Assembly (NCBI RefSeq): GCF_030936135.1
Contig: NC_082637.1
Location: 42,667,821-42,731,820 of the forward strand
Origin: Gavia stellata
Lineage: Eukaryota; Chordata; Aves; Gaviiformes; Gaviidae
Length of the DNA: 64,000 nucleotides
Direction of reading: 5' to 3'
In this document: one piece after another, positions 26,621 to 37,800 of the stretch
Layout of the letters: the number at the start of each line of letters is the position of its first letter
How positions within the stretch are numbered: the first letter of the stretch is position 1
Made by a program: the position numbers and the translations under genes
Notes under the pieces: generated by a model
Databases searched by the model: none
Seen by the model: the letters and a program-made list of their open reading frames with translations, nothing else
Told to the model about the DNA's origin: nothing

Positions 26621-28444
26621 GGAAGTTGAAACGGTATCCAATAAATGAGGTAACCCTCTGCTGCTTTTTGTATTAGCAGCAGAAAAATACCCAATAGCAA
26701 AAAAACAGTGGTATTGTGATCCTTGCATATGTCTTTGTTTACAGTTTCTGTGCCTAGGGAAGAAGAATCCAAGACTAAATTGCAAAACTGTGTAATTTAA
26801 ATGATACTCCTAAAAGATAAGATGTCCTGCAACAAATTTTCTCTGTAAATCTAGAATCGTAGAGTTAATCCCATATGTTCATAGAAACGTGATTGCAGTG
26901 TACAGCAGAACTTGAAGAAAATTTACCTCCTGGACCCATTCAAGACCTTCAAGACCAGCTCTCTTGCTGATGAACCACTAACTAGTAAAAGACCTAGCTT
27001 CAATTTTTTTTGCCAAGAGTCCCGCCGCTGCGATGAAGCTTTTCTGGGAACTGAAGGGGAGTTCCTTGGTAAGGAATGTGGTGTACACCTAGGAGCTGTC
27101 TGAGAGTGGAAAATGCTATAAAGCAGTGGACATTAAGTGGTTTATGGAGTTAAAAGAAAAATATAGGGATTCGATGTTCAAATCTGAAATGCCTTTCTGA
27201 GTATTTCTTACACTGTACCTGTGAAGAGTGAAGTAAAGGAGCTTCTGCCCCAGCACAGCCTCTCATGAATGAAACCCTAATGCAGCCGGTGACACTAATA
27301 CTTAACAACATTCAAGCATAGTAACACTTGTTAATTCTGTATGAAAGTCTTTATGATCTGTATTAAGCAACTTTCTATAACTTCCTGTATTTCTTTATCA
27401 GAATAGTAAGTGTAGACATGAAACAAATAACAGTAACAATGTCTATAAAGTAAGGTTTTTGCTATTAAAAAAGAGGAGTAAGCCTCAAAAAACCACCTTT
27501 GCAGAAGTTACTGGGTTTGTTGCCCTGAAGATAAATGGCCAGTCTTAACTGCTTGTCCAAGAATAGATTTGACTGAGATTCCTACTCAAAATCCTTTTTA
27601 ATTACTTTTACATACCTGAAAGAAGAATTCAGCAAACTGATTCTACATCTTCAACAAACAACTACTCACGGCTGCTCCAGATAAATAATAAGAACATTGT
27701 CCTGCATTTACAAATAAACCCACACAAATTACAAATCTTTCAGGTATTTTCTTTAAAATGGAGGTTCCTGCAAAAAGATGTTAAGATAATAAATCTACTG
27801 TTTAAACATATTCTCCTGGCACTCAGCAGGGGCCCACTTGGGATCATTTATCTCCAGTTCATTATCTTGTCTGCATTATTCAGCAGCCTGGTTCATGCTC
27901 AATGGGCTTCAAACAACTTTTAACAGCTGAAGTCTTCTTCAGTTTTGACTTACTCTCTTACTTTGTAATAAAAAGTTTAAAATTGCTCAAATTGCTATGG
28001 TGAATTAATGTCATTAATGCCATAGTTCAGTGTTCTTTATTTATATGGTGCTGTCAATGGTCAACTTGGAATTAGCTAACATACATGGCAAGATTCCATT
28101 TAAGCATCATTACATTCACTTTCATATGTGAGTAACAGTTGTTAATTCAAAAGGCATGTGATGCACCCTTGAGATATAGATATACTTGTGAAACTATTAT
28201 TATTGTCTTAAAATTATAAAATATATTTTATAAAGATTTATTTTATGTACAAAAATGAACAAAATATCAACATGTTGAAATAAAACTCTGAGCAAGTAAA
28301 GTTTTATTTGCATGTATTTATAATTTATTGATATGTAAGAGTACTCCAAAATCCACAAAATTACGTGTCAGATCATGTATTCCTGAAAGATGACCAGGAC
28401 ATATTTCAATCTAAGGGTGTTGTTGCGTTAAAAGGAATGTAGTT
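26621..28444. other. Intergenic AT-rich DNA, nothing seen
   Basis: About 1.8 kb without a supported exon, repeat family or RNA gene. Only short chance frames are present. Confidence 0.4.
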
Positions 28445-29250
28445 TCAAAATTTGTCTGTCGGAGCACCAGGACTTTCACTGATACATTTATCAGAGCCCC
28501 AACAAAAGGACTTGCACTGACCAGATGCACAAAAATCGAAATTAGTTATTTTATTGAGAGCGACAGAATCAGATTCGAGATTGCCATTGATAAATTCACT
28601 AACTACAATAGTGCTACTAATTAAGGTTAATATTGCTAGCAAACTCGATAGTAATACAAGAACCTGGGGATAACTTTCACCCAGAGGGTGAGAGGTGCAG
28701 CGCTTTCCCAGAGAGGCGTCCCTGCCTGGGGTGGAGGAAGAGAACGCAGCCCCTCGACTGGTCCGTCAGGTATCGAGGTTCTTCTCTCCCACTTTAACAA
28801 TCATTTTCTCCGTTGTTTATCCCCAAAACTACGAGGTTCCCCCCGCCATATGTGATGCGTAGCATGATTTAGGCAGAGAGACGAGTGCTATAGTCATATA
28901 TGTTTAGCATGATCTCTATAATCTTCATTAGCATATGGAGGGGTGTGAGTTGTAATATGCATTTCACCAGTAATGAGGCAAAGGTCAGTTATCGGGCACG
29001 AAGCCTTTTCGAAGAAACAAAGGACCCCTCACATTCCTGTTATTTTACTGTCTTTGCTGACCACAAGCAGGGCTGTCCTGCCTCCACAGGGCCCCCTCCT
29101 TACCTGCACCCTGTGTTAGCCAGGCGAGTCTCCACTCCCCCGGGTCGCACAAGAGATAGCAACGCCAGTCTTAACAGTTCCTTGTGCACAGGAATCCCAC
29201 CTCATTATCCAAATTCCACAGGTGTAAAAGATATCTGTAATACTGCATAT
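28445..29250 (-). other. Unassigned segment, possible retroelement fragment
   Basis: From about 28660 the DNA is more GC- and CpG-rich than both flanks. On the minus strand a frame is open from 28765 to a stop at 28445, 106 codons without a stop. It includes a hydrophobic stretch reading QVLVLLSSLLAILTLISS and then a short Cys-containing part (CASGQCKSFCW). A CCCCAG resembling a splice acceptor precedes this stretch on the minus strand. A leader-like hydrophobic run after an acceptor is seen in retroviral envelope starts, but there is no recognisable envelope, gag or pol match, so the nature is open. It abuts the LTR repeat that starts at 29251. Confidence 0.25.
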
Positions 29251-30941
29251 TGGGTTTGTGTGGCAAGGTTTTGGTAGCTGGGGGGCTACAGGGGTGGCTT
29301 CTGTGAGAAGATGCCGGAAGCTTCCCCCATGTTTGATAGAGCCAATGCCAGCCGGCTCCAAGATGGACCCACAACTGGCCAAGGCTGAGCGCATCCGTGA
29401 TGGTGGGAGCAGCCCTCTGATAACACAATTAACAAGGGGGGAAAAAACTGCTGCACAACAGCAGCCAAAAGAGAGGAGTGAGAATATATGAAAGAAACAA
29501 CTCTGCAGACACCAAGGTCAGTAAAGAAGGAGGGGAGGAGGTGCTCCAGGTGCCAGAGCAGAGATTCCCCTGCAGCCCATGGAGAAGACCATGGTGAGGC
29601 AGGCTGTGCCCCTGCAGCTCATGGAGGTCCATGGTGGAGCAGACGCCATGCAGGAGCAGGTGAATGTACACGAAGGAGGCTGTGACCCCGTGGGAAGCCC
29701 ATGCTGGAGCAGGCTCCTGACAGGACCTGCGGACCTGCGGAGAGAGGAGTCCATGCTAGAGCAGGTTTGCTGGCAGGACTTGTGACCCTGTGGGGGACCC
29801 ACGCTGGAGCAGTGTGTTCCTGAAGGACTGCACCCCGTGGAAAGGACCCATGCTGGAGCAGTTCGTGAAGAACTGCAGCCTGTGGGAAGGACCCATTGTA
29901 TTGGGTCTGGCTGAGATGGAGTTAATTTTCCCCATAGCAGCAGTCATAGTGCTGTGCTTTGTATCCATAGCTGGAAAGCTGTTGAGAACACACGAGTGTT
30001 TTGGCTACTGCTCAGCAGTGCTTGCACAGCGTCTCTGTGTCTCCAACATTCCACCCCCCATACAGTAGGCTGGGGGTGGGCAAGATCTTGGGAGGTGACA
30101 TAGCCAGGACAGCTGACCCAAACTGACGAAAGGGATATTCTATACCCTATGACGTCTGCTCAGCAGTAAAAGCTAGGAGAAAGAAGGAGGAAGGGGGAGC
30201 ATTTGTTATTTATGATGTTTGTCTTCCTGAGCAACTGCTATGCATACTGAAGCCCTGCTTCCCAGGAAGTGGCTGAACATTGCCTGTTGATGGGAAGTAG
30301 AGAATAAATCTTTTGGTTTTCATTGCTTCCACGCATGGCCTTTGCTTTTGTGTTATTAAAATGGCTTTATCTTGACCCATGAGTTTTTTTCCATCTTATT
30401 TTCTCCCGTCCCATCCTGCTGAGGAGAGGAGTGGTAGAGCAGCTTGGTGGGCACCCGGCATCCAGCCCAGGTCAACCCACCACGCCCATGTTGGAGACTT
30501 TTGTGGAGGACTGTCTCCCGTGGAAAGGGATCCCATGCTGGAGCAGGGGAAGAGAGCAAGGAGGAAAGAGCTGGAGAGACAACATGTGATGAACTGACTG
30601 CAACCCCCGTCCCCCATTCCCCTGTGCTGCTTGTGGAGAGGAGATAGAGAAATCAGGAGTAAAGTTGAGCCCAGAAAGAAGGGAGGGGTGGGGGGAAGGT
30701 GTTTTAAGATTTGGTTTTGTGTCTCATTACCCTACTCTGACTTTTGATTGGCAATAAATTAAATTAATTTCCCCAAGTTGAGTCTGTTCTGACCATGACG
30801 GTAATTGGTGAGTGATGTCCCTGTCCTTATCTTGACCCACGAGCCTTTTGTCGTATTTTAATCCCCCGTCCAGCTGACGGGGGGAGTGACAGACCGGCTT
30901 GGTGGGCACCTGGCATCCAGCCAGGATCAAGCTACCAGATG
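29251..30941 (+). mobile_element. LTR repeat, probably endogenous-retrovirus LTR, split by a second LTR
   Basis: Begins TGGGTTTGTGTGGCAAGG and ends near GGCATCCAGCCAGGATCAAG. Its middle has loose tandem blocks around the phrase GCTGGAGCAG (29700-29870 and 30537-30547). An AATAAA lies at 30753-30758. No gag, pol or env coding remains, so it looks like a solitary LTR of about 1.1 kb once the insert at 29897-30484 is discounted. An inverted relative lies at 47460-47970. An ERVL-type bird LTR is my guess from memory. No flanking duplication could be recognised for this outer element. Confidence 0.7.
29897..30484 (+). mobile_element. Nested solo LTR with CCCAT target-site duplication
   Basis: A 588-bp block starting TGTATTGGGTCTGG interrupts the outer LTR. 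The same 5 bases, CCCAT, occur directly before it (29892-29896) and after it (30485-30489), the size of duplication made by many retroviral integrases. It starts with TG as LTRs do; the end reads CACG where CACA would be expected, consistent with one late substitution. It carries AATAAA at 30303-30308. The outer LTR resumes with GTTGGAGACTTTTGTGGAGG. No internal viral genes remain, as left by recombination between two LTRs. Confidence 0.8.
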
Positions 30942-33900
30942 CTGGTTTTCTCATTCCTGCAGTTCCAAAGAATCTTCTTGGCAACTGTGGGCTTACATTG
31001 TCAATTTCAGCATTAATATATGTAACAGTTATATCTGCTAAATGAACTCTTGCCATGGGAAGGAAGGCAAGGGATTGTAATTATTTTCAGACTAGAAGAT
31101 ACAGGTACATGTTTTGAACTTATGAAAAATAATCTTTCTTTTTGTCCTAGGAAAAATGGATTTAAGTAAATCTGAATTCCAAATAAATTAATTTGGAAGA
31201 CATTTCTCAACATGCAATTCCAGCATTTCCAGAGGCTTTTTTACTGGAGATGCCACAAAATACATTCTTGCATTTGAAACAGCTAGAATCCAGACAGAGG
31301 AAACTTGTACTTAAATACTTCCACAGTAAATACACAACATTCCATGCATTTAGCAGTATAAATTTATGTCAGGGAGAAAAAAACCCAAAAATTCAAGTTT
31401 CTTTTTAATCTGTATATTTGTCACAGATCTTAAGTCAGGCAAGATTTGTGTCAGACCAGGAGCATGTCTCTCCACACTGTCATGTCTGGCTGTTCTATCT
31501 ATTGCCAGAACAAGCTGTAATTTGACTCTTGGTGATATGATTTGATAGGTAAATAAAAGCAGTAGAGACTACATAAACTCTGTAAGCCGTATTTAAAAGT
31601 ATGTCACATGGAAGACTGCATACCAATATAAAATAAATATTATTTTTTTCCTCTCTTAAATTAGATTATGCAGTAACACAAAAGCTGAAACTTCGGAAAA
31701 CTGAAGGGGTAATAAATATACTTGTTAAATTTATTACATGCTTATCATCACATACTAATTTGTAAGCTTTCACCGCTGGGGAAGAATATATTCTGCAGTC
31801 TAAAGTCCATGCTAGTGAACATATTTCAGCACCAATTGGTGCAAAGCTGGTTAACTAGAGGTTGTAACTGAATATAGAACAAAACAAAGTTCTTTTGTAA
31901 GCAAAGTGATTGCAGGAACTGCTAAGAATGCATGCAAACCCAGAATGGTGGTAAAAATAAATTACACAGAAGAGCTAATAAAGGTAGCTGAGGGACCTAG
32001 CAAATGGCAAATATTTCATCCTATCCATTTTTTACAATTAAACAACCACCAAACTTCTAATAACAAGTGCTGACTGATAACAGTACTCACAAGTCTGAAA
32101 AATAAGTGTTGTGTAATACAAGGAATTTGTAAAGAATCAGGGCCTCACCCTTTTTCATTAAGAATTTCCTGTTAGCATAATTTCTCTCATGGTGTCATTC
32201 AGTAGTTTGACCACACCATGATCCTCCTACGAATTTAACAGCTGAACCTTCCACTTGTGTTTCCCTTCTAAAAATACATGCAAATGAACAAAATAAAATA
32301 GTCAAAAGAATTTTGCTTTGAAAAGCAAGAAGAGTCATAACATTGTTTTTAACTCTGTCTCACATCTATCTGAAGATCAGTTACTGCAATTTGTAAGCAG
32401 TCCACTGGTATTGTATCCATCTCCCTGGAAGGAGACACCGACACCAAAGCTGCAGATAAATGAATAAACTTCCAGTGGAGAACTCCACCCATGCTTTTGA
32501 ACCCTTGAATATTTAATAGCATACCAAGAGGAAACAGTCCCAACAAGATAAATGGAGAAAGATACTTGGCGGCAAAGGGAGTGGAGGAAAAAAAGGAGAA
32601 ATATTGCAGATCTTGGGCAGCCTGTAACTGAGGAAGGAAGTCCCTGTGTGAGGATATGAATTTTGGTACAGTAAGTGTAATTGTCTGCTGGCTTACAACA
32701 GAGCTTTTTTAAGATGTGGGGAACAGAAATGTATTTAAATGAAAAATGTATGTTATTAAAGAGCTGACAAAAATAAGGCCAGGCTTTAAAACACATTTGG
32801 CCTGCAAACTTGAGATTTCCTCTTGCACTTGGCATGCTGGGAAAAAAATAGAAGATAAAAAATGTGAATGTATATGTAACAGTACCGTTTCTTAAAGTCC
32901 ACCTCCTTGCTGAGATAAATCCGGTATCGAGAAAATACAGAACAGTTTTAATATTGGCCAAAGGGGTTCTCTAAGTTTTTGACACCTCTTTAGGCTATGT
33001 GAAGACACAAATCTTTTATAGTCTTTTCTAATAGTGCCGTTAGAGATGATCAATTTATTTTGATGTGACTGGCATATATTTAATGGAACACCAACTTCTT
33101 AAAACATTTTTTAAAATTATTTTCAAAAGTATAGTTTTCTCAGTAAAACCAGTTTCTCAGTAAAACCAGTTTCTCAGTAAAACCAGTTTAGTGTGTAGAC
33201 ATATTTGAATAACAGAACAATTCAGAGCTGTGGTGCATTGATTTATATCATTATCTCCCTACCGATTAAGCAATCCAGCAAGAAGCTGTGATATTACAAC
33301 AGTGAATTACTCTCAAGAGGCTTTACATTCCACTCTGTACTAAGAAATTAATTTGAATGAGATTAGGAAAGGCTATGTAAGAGAGTACCAATGGTAATGA
33401 TAAATAAGGTAAACCAAAAAAAGAAGTAAGAGCCAAAAACTATGAAACATTACTAGACATGAGAATTCATCACTTATATAGTCAAGAAACCAATCCAGCT
33501 GTTCTCATGCTTCACTGATTTGCATTTGTTATATGATTTTTTTCTGTTAGAGGTAATATGCCTTCAAAATCAAGGTCTAATTTTTCTTTTTTCATTTATA
33601 TAATTTTGAAGAATTGCTCATCCTCAGAAACAAATACCACAGCACTAGTGTAGCTGTGCCAGCAGTTGAATAATACATGTTCTGTCAAAGGTTGGTAAAG
33701 AGAGAGACCATATCAGCTGTAAAAGACAAATGCAATCACACAAAGAGTTATCAGCTTTATGAACTGAGGAGTCTTGACACTACTTGACATTCATTCTCAA
33801 TTACCAATCTCTGGTTTCTCCCGTTGATTGAACAGCACTACAAAATATCTCAAGTAAATAAGTGGATTTTGTGAACCCATCATGATGCAAGTAGCATGCT

Positions 33901-34696
33901 TCACTCTTCAAAGACGTTGAGCTAGCCAACAAAGCACTAAATGCTAATTTATATTTGACAGTAGCCAGAGAGTTTTGAAAATGCACCTTTCCACTCTTTC
34001 AGAAGTTTAGTTTTGAAGAAAGCACTCACTGTTTTGCTGCAATAATGAAGAATGTTGTAATTAATTTTGAAAAAAGGACATTTAACTTATGATTATCTGC
34101 AGTAGCAGACGACTAAAAGCGTTAATTGTCCTCTTTCACATTTCTTCCAGTTATGACTCTAGGTAGACTTGTTTGGAGGGTAAGTTACACCGTGTATAAA
34201 ATGTTGTGGAAGAACAACATGTTCTTAGACCTGCATATTTATTTGGGGTAATGGGTTTATTTTAGAATCGTTGTTATATCCTATTTATATTAGGAAACTA
34301 GTGAAATTTCTCGTGGAATTCACCAATTACTTGATAAACCAGAGAATCAGTTGATTAAACCAATCAACTTATCTAGCGGAAAAAATTACGTAATTACTTC
34401 TGTCTAAATTCTGATTTCTATCTAACTAACTTGTTGCTAAACCAGAAAGGTGATTAGAATCTTGCAGGATCAATTAAAAAGGCTGTGGGACTTCCTGAAC
34501 TAAATTTAATTTTGGAAATAAATCATAGCCAGTTTTCAGCAGTATTCAATGACCAGTAGAGAGGTAGGTATAACAATTAATTTTCTTTGCTGTTCAATCT
34601 TACAATATTGGTGGGCGATACTTTCATTTAAGACACTTGGACACTTACTTACACTTTTCAAAGCACTAATTTTGTATTCTGTTCTTCTACACTGAA
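30942..34696. other. Intergenic AT-rich DNA
   Basis: No supported gene. A 194-codon open frame lies on the minus strand at 32377-32961, but it has hydrophobic, low-information content and no splice or family support. A 17-bp unit is repeated three times at 33136-33186. Confidence 0.4.
33136..33186 (+). repeat. 17-bp tandem repeat, three copies
   Basis: Three perfect copies of TTTCTCAGTAAAACCAG in a row. It is a small local duplication with no known role. Confidence 0.95.
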
Positions 34697-34893
34697 AGGG
34701 GTGTCAGACACTGGAACAGGCTGCCCAGGGAGGTGGTTGAGTCACCATCCCTGGAGGTATTTAAAAGACATGTGGATGTGGCACTTAGGGACATGGTTTA
34801 GTGGTGGACTTGGCAGTGTTAGGTTTACTGTTGGACTTGATGATCTTAAAGGTCTTTTCCAACCTAAATGATTCTATGATTCTATGATTCTCT
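34697..34893 (+). mobile_element. CR1 LINE 3' end fragment
   Basis: A + strand copy of the last 200 bp or so of a bird CR1. It has the coding tail (GAACAGGCTGCCCAGGGAGG, CTGGAGGTATTTAAAAGACA), the 3' UTR phrase TTGGACTTGATGATCTTAAA, and the terminal octamers ATTCTATG at about 34871-34890. It is severely 5'-truncated, which is typical of CR1 insertions. Confidence 0.92.
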
Positions 34894-37800
34894 ACTAGCT
34901 GGATGTCATTCAGATCCCTGAAGAATATTCTTACAAACCTTTCCCCAACCATGCACAGAATCTTTCTTACACAGAACAATCCAACAAATACAGTCTTTTT
35001 TCTTTTGATTCCTGGAAATTTATTACAGCCACTTACTTCACCTTGGAGTTTACAAGTTTTGTCCTTTTTTTCCCACTACTCTTCCCATTGGAGAGAGGAA
35101 AAAAATAAAAGGCTTCACAGCTGTTCTATTTAGAGGTAGTGAAGGGGATTCCTGAACATGCTGTTGCAACACAAAAAATATTTATTGTTATCAGTTCAAC
35201 TGTTCTTTTTTTCTTTCATTTCCTTCCCTCACTGTATCACTGTTGCACTAGCAGCAGCTACAAATAAACAAGTCAAGTGTTAAAATTTAACAAGAAAAGA
35301 ATACCAGCCAACACCATTATGTCACTGAATAAACATCAATATACCACTGTATAAAACTCATGGCTCACCTGTATCTTGAATAAACAAACTGGAAAAACAA
35401 AATCAAGACAATAAGGATAATCAAAGTTATAGGATGGTTTGTCTGAGGAGAAGCTAAATAAAGTAAGATCCTTCAGGCTTATAAAGGCCCAGATGAAGCA
35501 AAATATGCGGAGGCTTTTAAAATCATGAGTGGTTTCCAGGTCACTTTTGATGATACTTAAACCTTACATTAAAATAGCTACACTACAATTCTTTGAATTT
35601 AAACACTTTGAAGGATGCTGATATCACAAAACTATTATTTAATGATGTGTGAGGTTCAGTATATTTCTCCCTCTCATCCTCTCTGATACAGCTCCTCTCT
35701 GACCCACTGTAATTTATATTATGTAGGGAGCACTTTTTCTCTCTTTAACTTCAGCAAGATCTGTTGAGCTACCTAGTCAAAATTAGTTTTAGTGTGTGGC
35801 CCAGTATACGGTTTTCAGAAAGGATTTTAAATTATTCCAATCAGTTGCTGTGGGCAAGTGTGCTATTCTAAAAAAAAAATGCGGTGAGTATAGTCTGCAT
35901 TTACTCCCACCTTTCCACAAATTGACATGATACACAATACTCAAATTAAAATCCAGAAGCAAAGCATTAAACCTCCTGCACCTCTACTCACTGGTTCATT
36001 GCTCAAGTCCCAAGCTGGGTTCCCATCCAACTTGCAGAACTAGAAACAGCCTGATACACTGAGGAGAATTAGACCTCAGTTTTAGGTGTTCCCACTAACC
36101 TCCATGGAAGCACTACCCTCATTCAGAACTACCCTGGAATCAACATATAAGGTATCTTCTGTCCCCATTAATACTTTCAGTTGTTGATATGCCTATTCAG
36201 AAATTTGTCTATCTTCCAAACACATGATGCAGAAAGCTTCAGAGATGGCAGTACGCAGAAAAAACATCATTATACATGTGGTTTTGTATTATCAGGGAAT
36301 GTATTAGACAGATCATTGCATTATTTGTTTGGCATATGCACACTGACAGCCCCTCACAGCATTAGTCTTTTCAAATGGATAAATCTGTTTGAAATGGATT
36401 AGTCTTCTTACTTCCTTGTGCAAGAATAATAGTACTGATGCAAATGTAAATCAGCTCTTTTCTGTTACACATCACATTCAAAGCAAATACTTGCATTACA
36501 AAGGATATCGATTTGCTCTGAAGGTGTGAAGTGGTTTAATGGTACCAAATTCTAGTCAACACTTGCTGCCATCTTCTGGTTTTATAAAAATCCACAAAAG
36601 TATTTTAAAAATACTTCTCTTCAAAACAAAATACTCATTTGGGACAGACACAAAATGAAATACCACACTTCAAAAAATCTACTATCCCATTTCATAGCAA
36701 TGTTCCTATCTCACAGGTTCCAAGTCTACAACAAGCATACATGAAGTATTGAGTTTTGACAACATAAAAAAAGGAATTAAGGCAAAGTATTCATAATGCA
36801 ATTATGTTTTATAGATACTAAAAATAGGCTATTTTTATTACTGGTAAGTTACCAGTGACAGACATTGTCTTTTACTACATAATGTCCTATATGATACATA
36901 GGTATATTCTTACTGATGCATTATGTGCTGTATTTTTATGCTGTATAGAAATTATATGTTTGTATAAAAACTAGATGCTTCAATAGAAAAAACAGAAGAT
37001 TAAAACAGGTTTTTGGCTTAAGCCCTTTTAACACTGGGAGCACATTACACTTTTGGATGCTGAAAGTCAACCTTACTGCAGTACTAGGAGAAGTGGGAGG
37101 GGAGATCAGGAGAGTTCTAAAGCAACTTCTGAGGCACAAATCAACAAGAATTCAGCAGAGGTAAGAAATGGGAGACAAGGCCCTAAATCCTGAGGTTCAA
37201 AACACCACAAGACATGAGTACAAAACAGTGGAACAAGGATCTGCAAGCTAGCTCCAAATAAACTTGTTCTGGAATTAGACCGGGACCTTAATTTCTAGAA
37301 AAAGAGGTTAATTAGCCTAGACATACCACCAAGCTAATGTTTTGGTAATCCAAAATGTATGCGTGATTCCATACCACAGTTTAAGAACATATAATTTTCT
37401 TCAGCGTGGTGATCACTTCAGGACCTGCCCTGTTCAGTTTGAAAATGACATTTTCAATAAATCATCTGGCTTGGTGCTCAGAGGCTGTTAGGCAACCTCC
37501 TCTACATGTGCATATATCTACTAAATGCCACTGAAATTCACAAAATTACAGCTATTCAGTTGTCTAACCCTTTAAAACTCTATGATTTCCCTGCTGTGAT
37601 GTAAGAAATTCCCTAAAGTAGAAGTGGTTTCGATGCACTTCACTGAGAAGGTTCTGAAGCATGGGAGGCTGCCTGCCTTGCTTGCTGCCTAGAGCAAGCT
37701 GCCTATATTTGACCAACCTACTTAAACGGTAAAACCCCAATGTGCATTTAATGCCCTAGTACTTCAGTTCAACTCCTAAGCATCCCTTCCTTATTACTAC

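Noticed and set aside
32377-32961. 194-codon minus-strand open frame
   Set aside because: Phe/Ser/Cys-rich, no domain, no splice or poly(A) context; its length is only mildly unexpected over 64 kb of AT-rich DNA in six frames.
34870-34893. Short direct repeats that could suggest a CRISPR-like array
   Set aside because: They are the ATTCTATG octamers that end bird CR1 elements; there are no spacers and the genome is eukaryotic.
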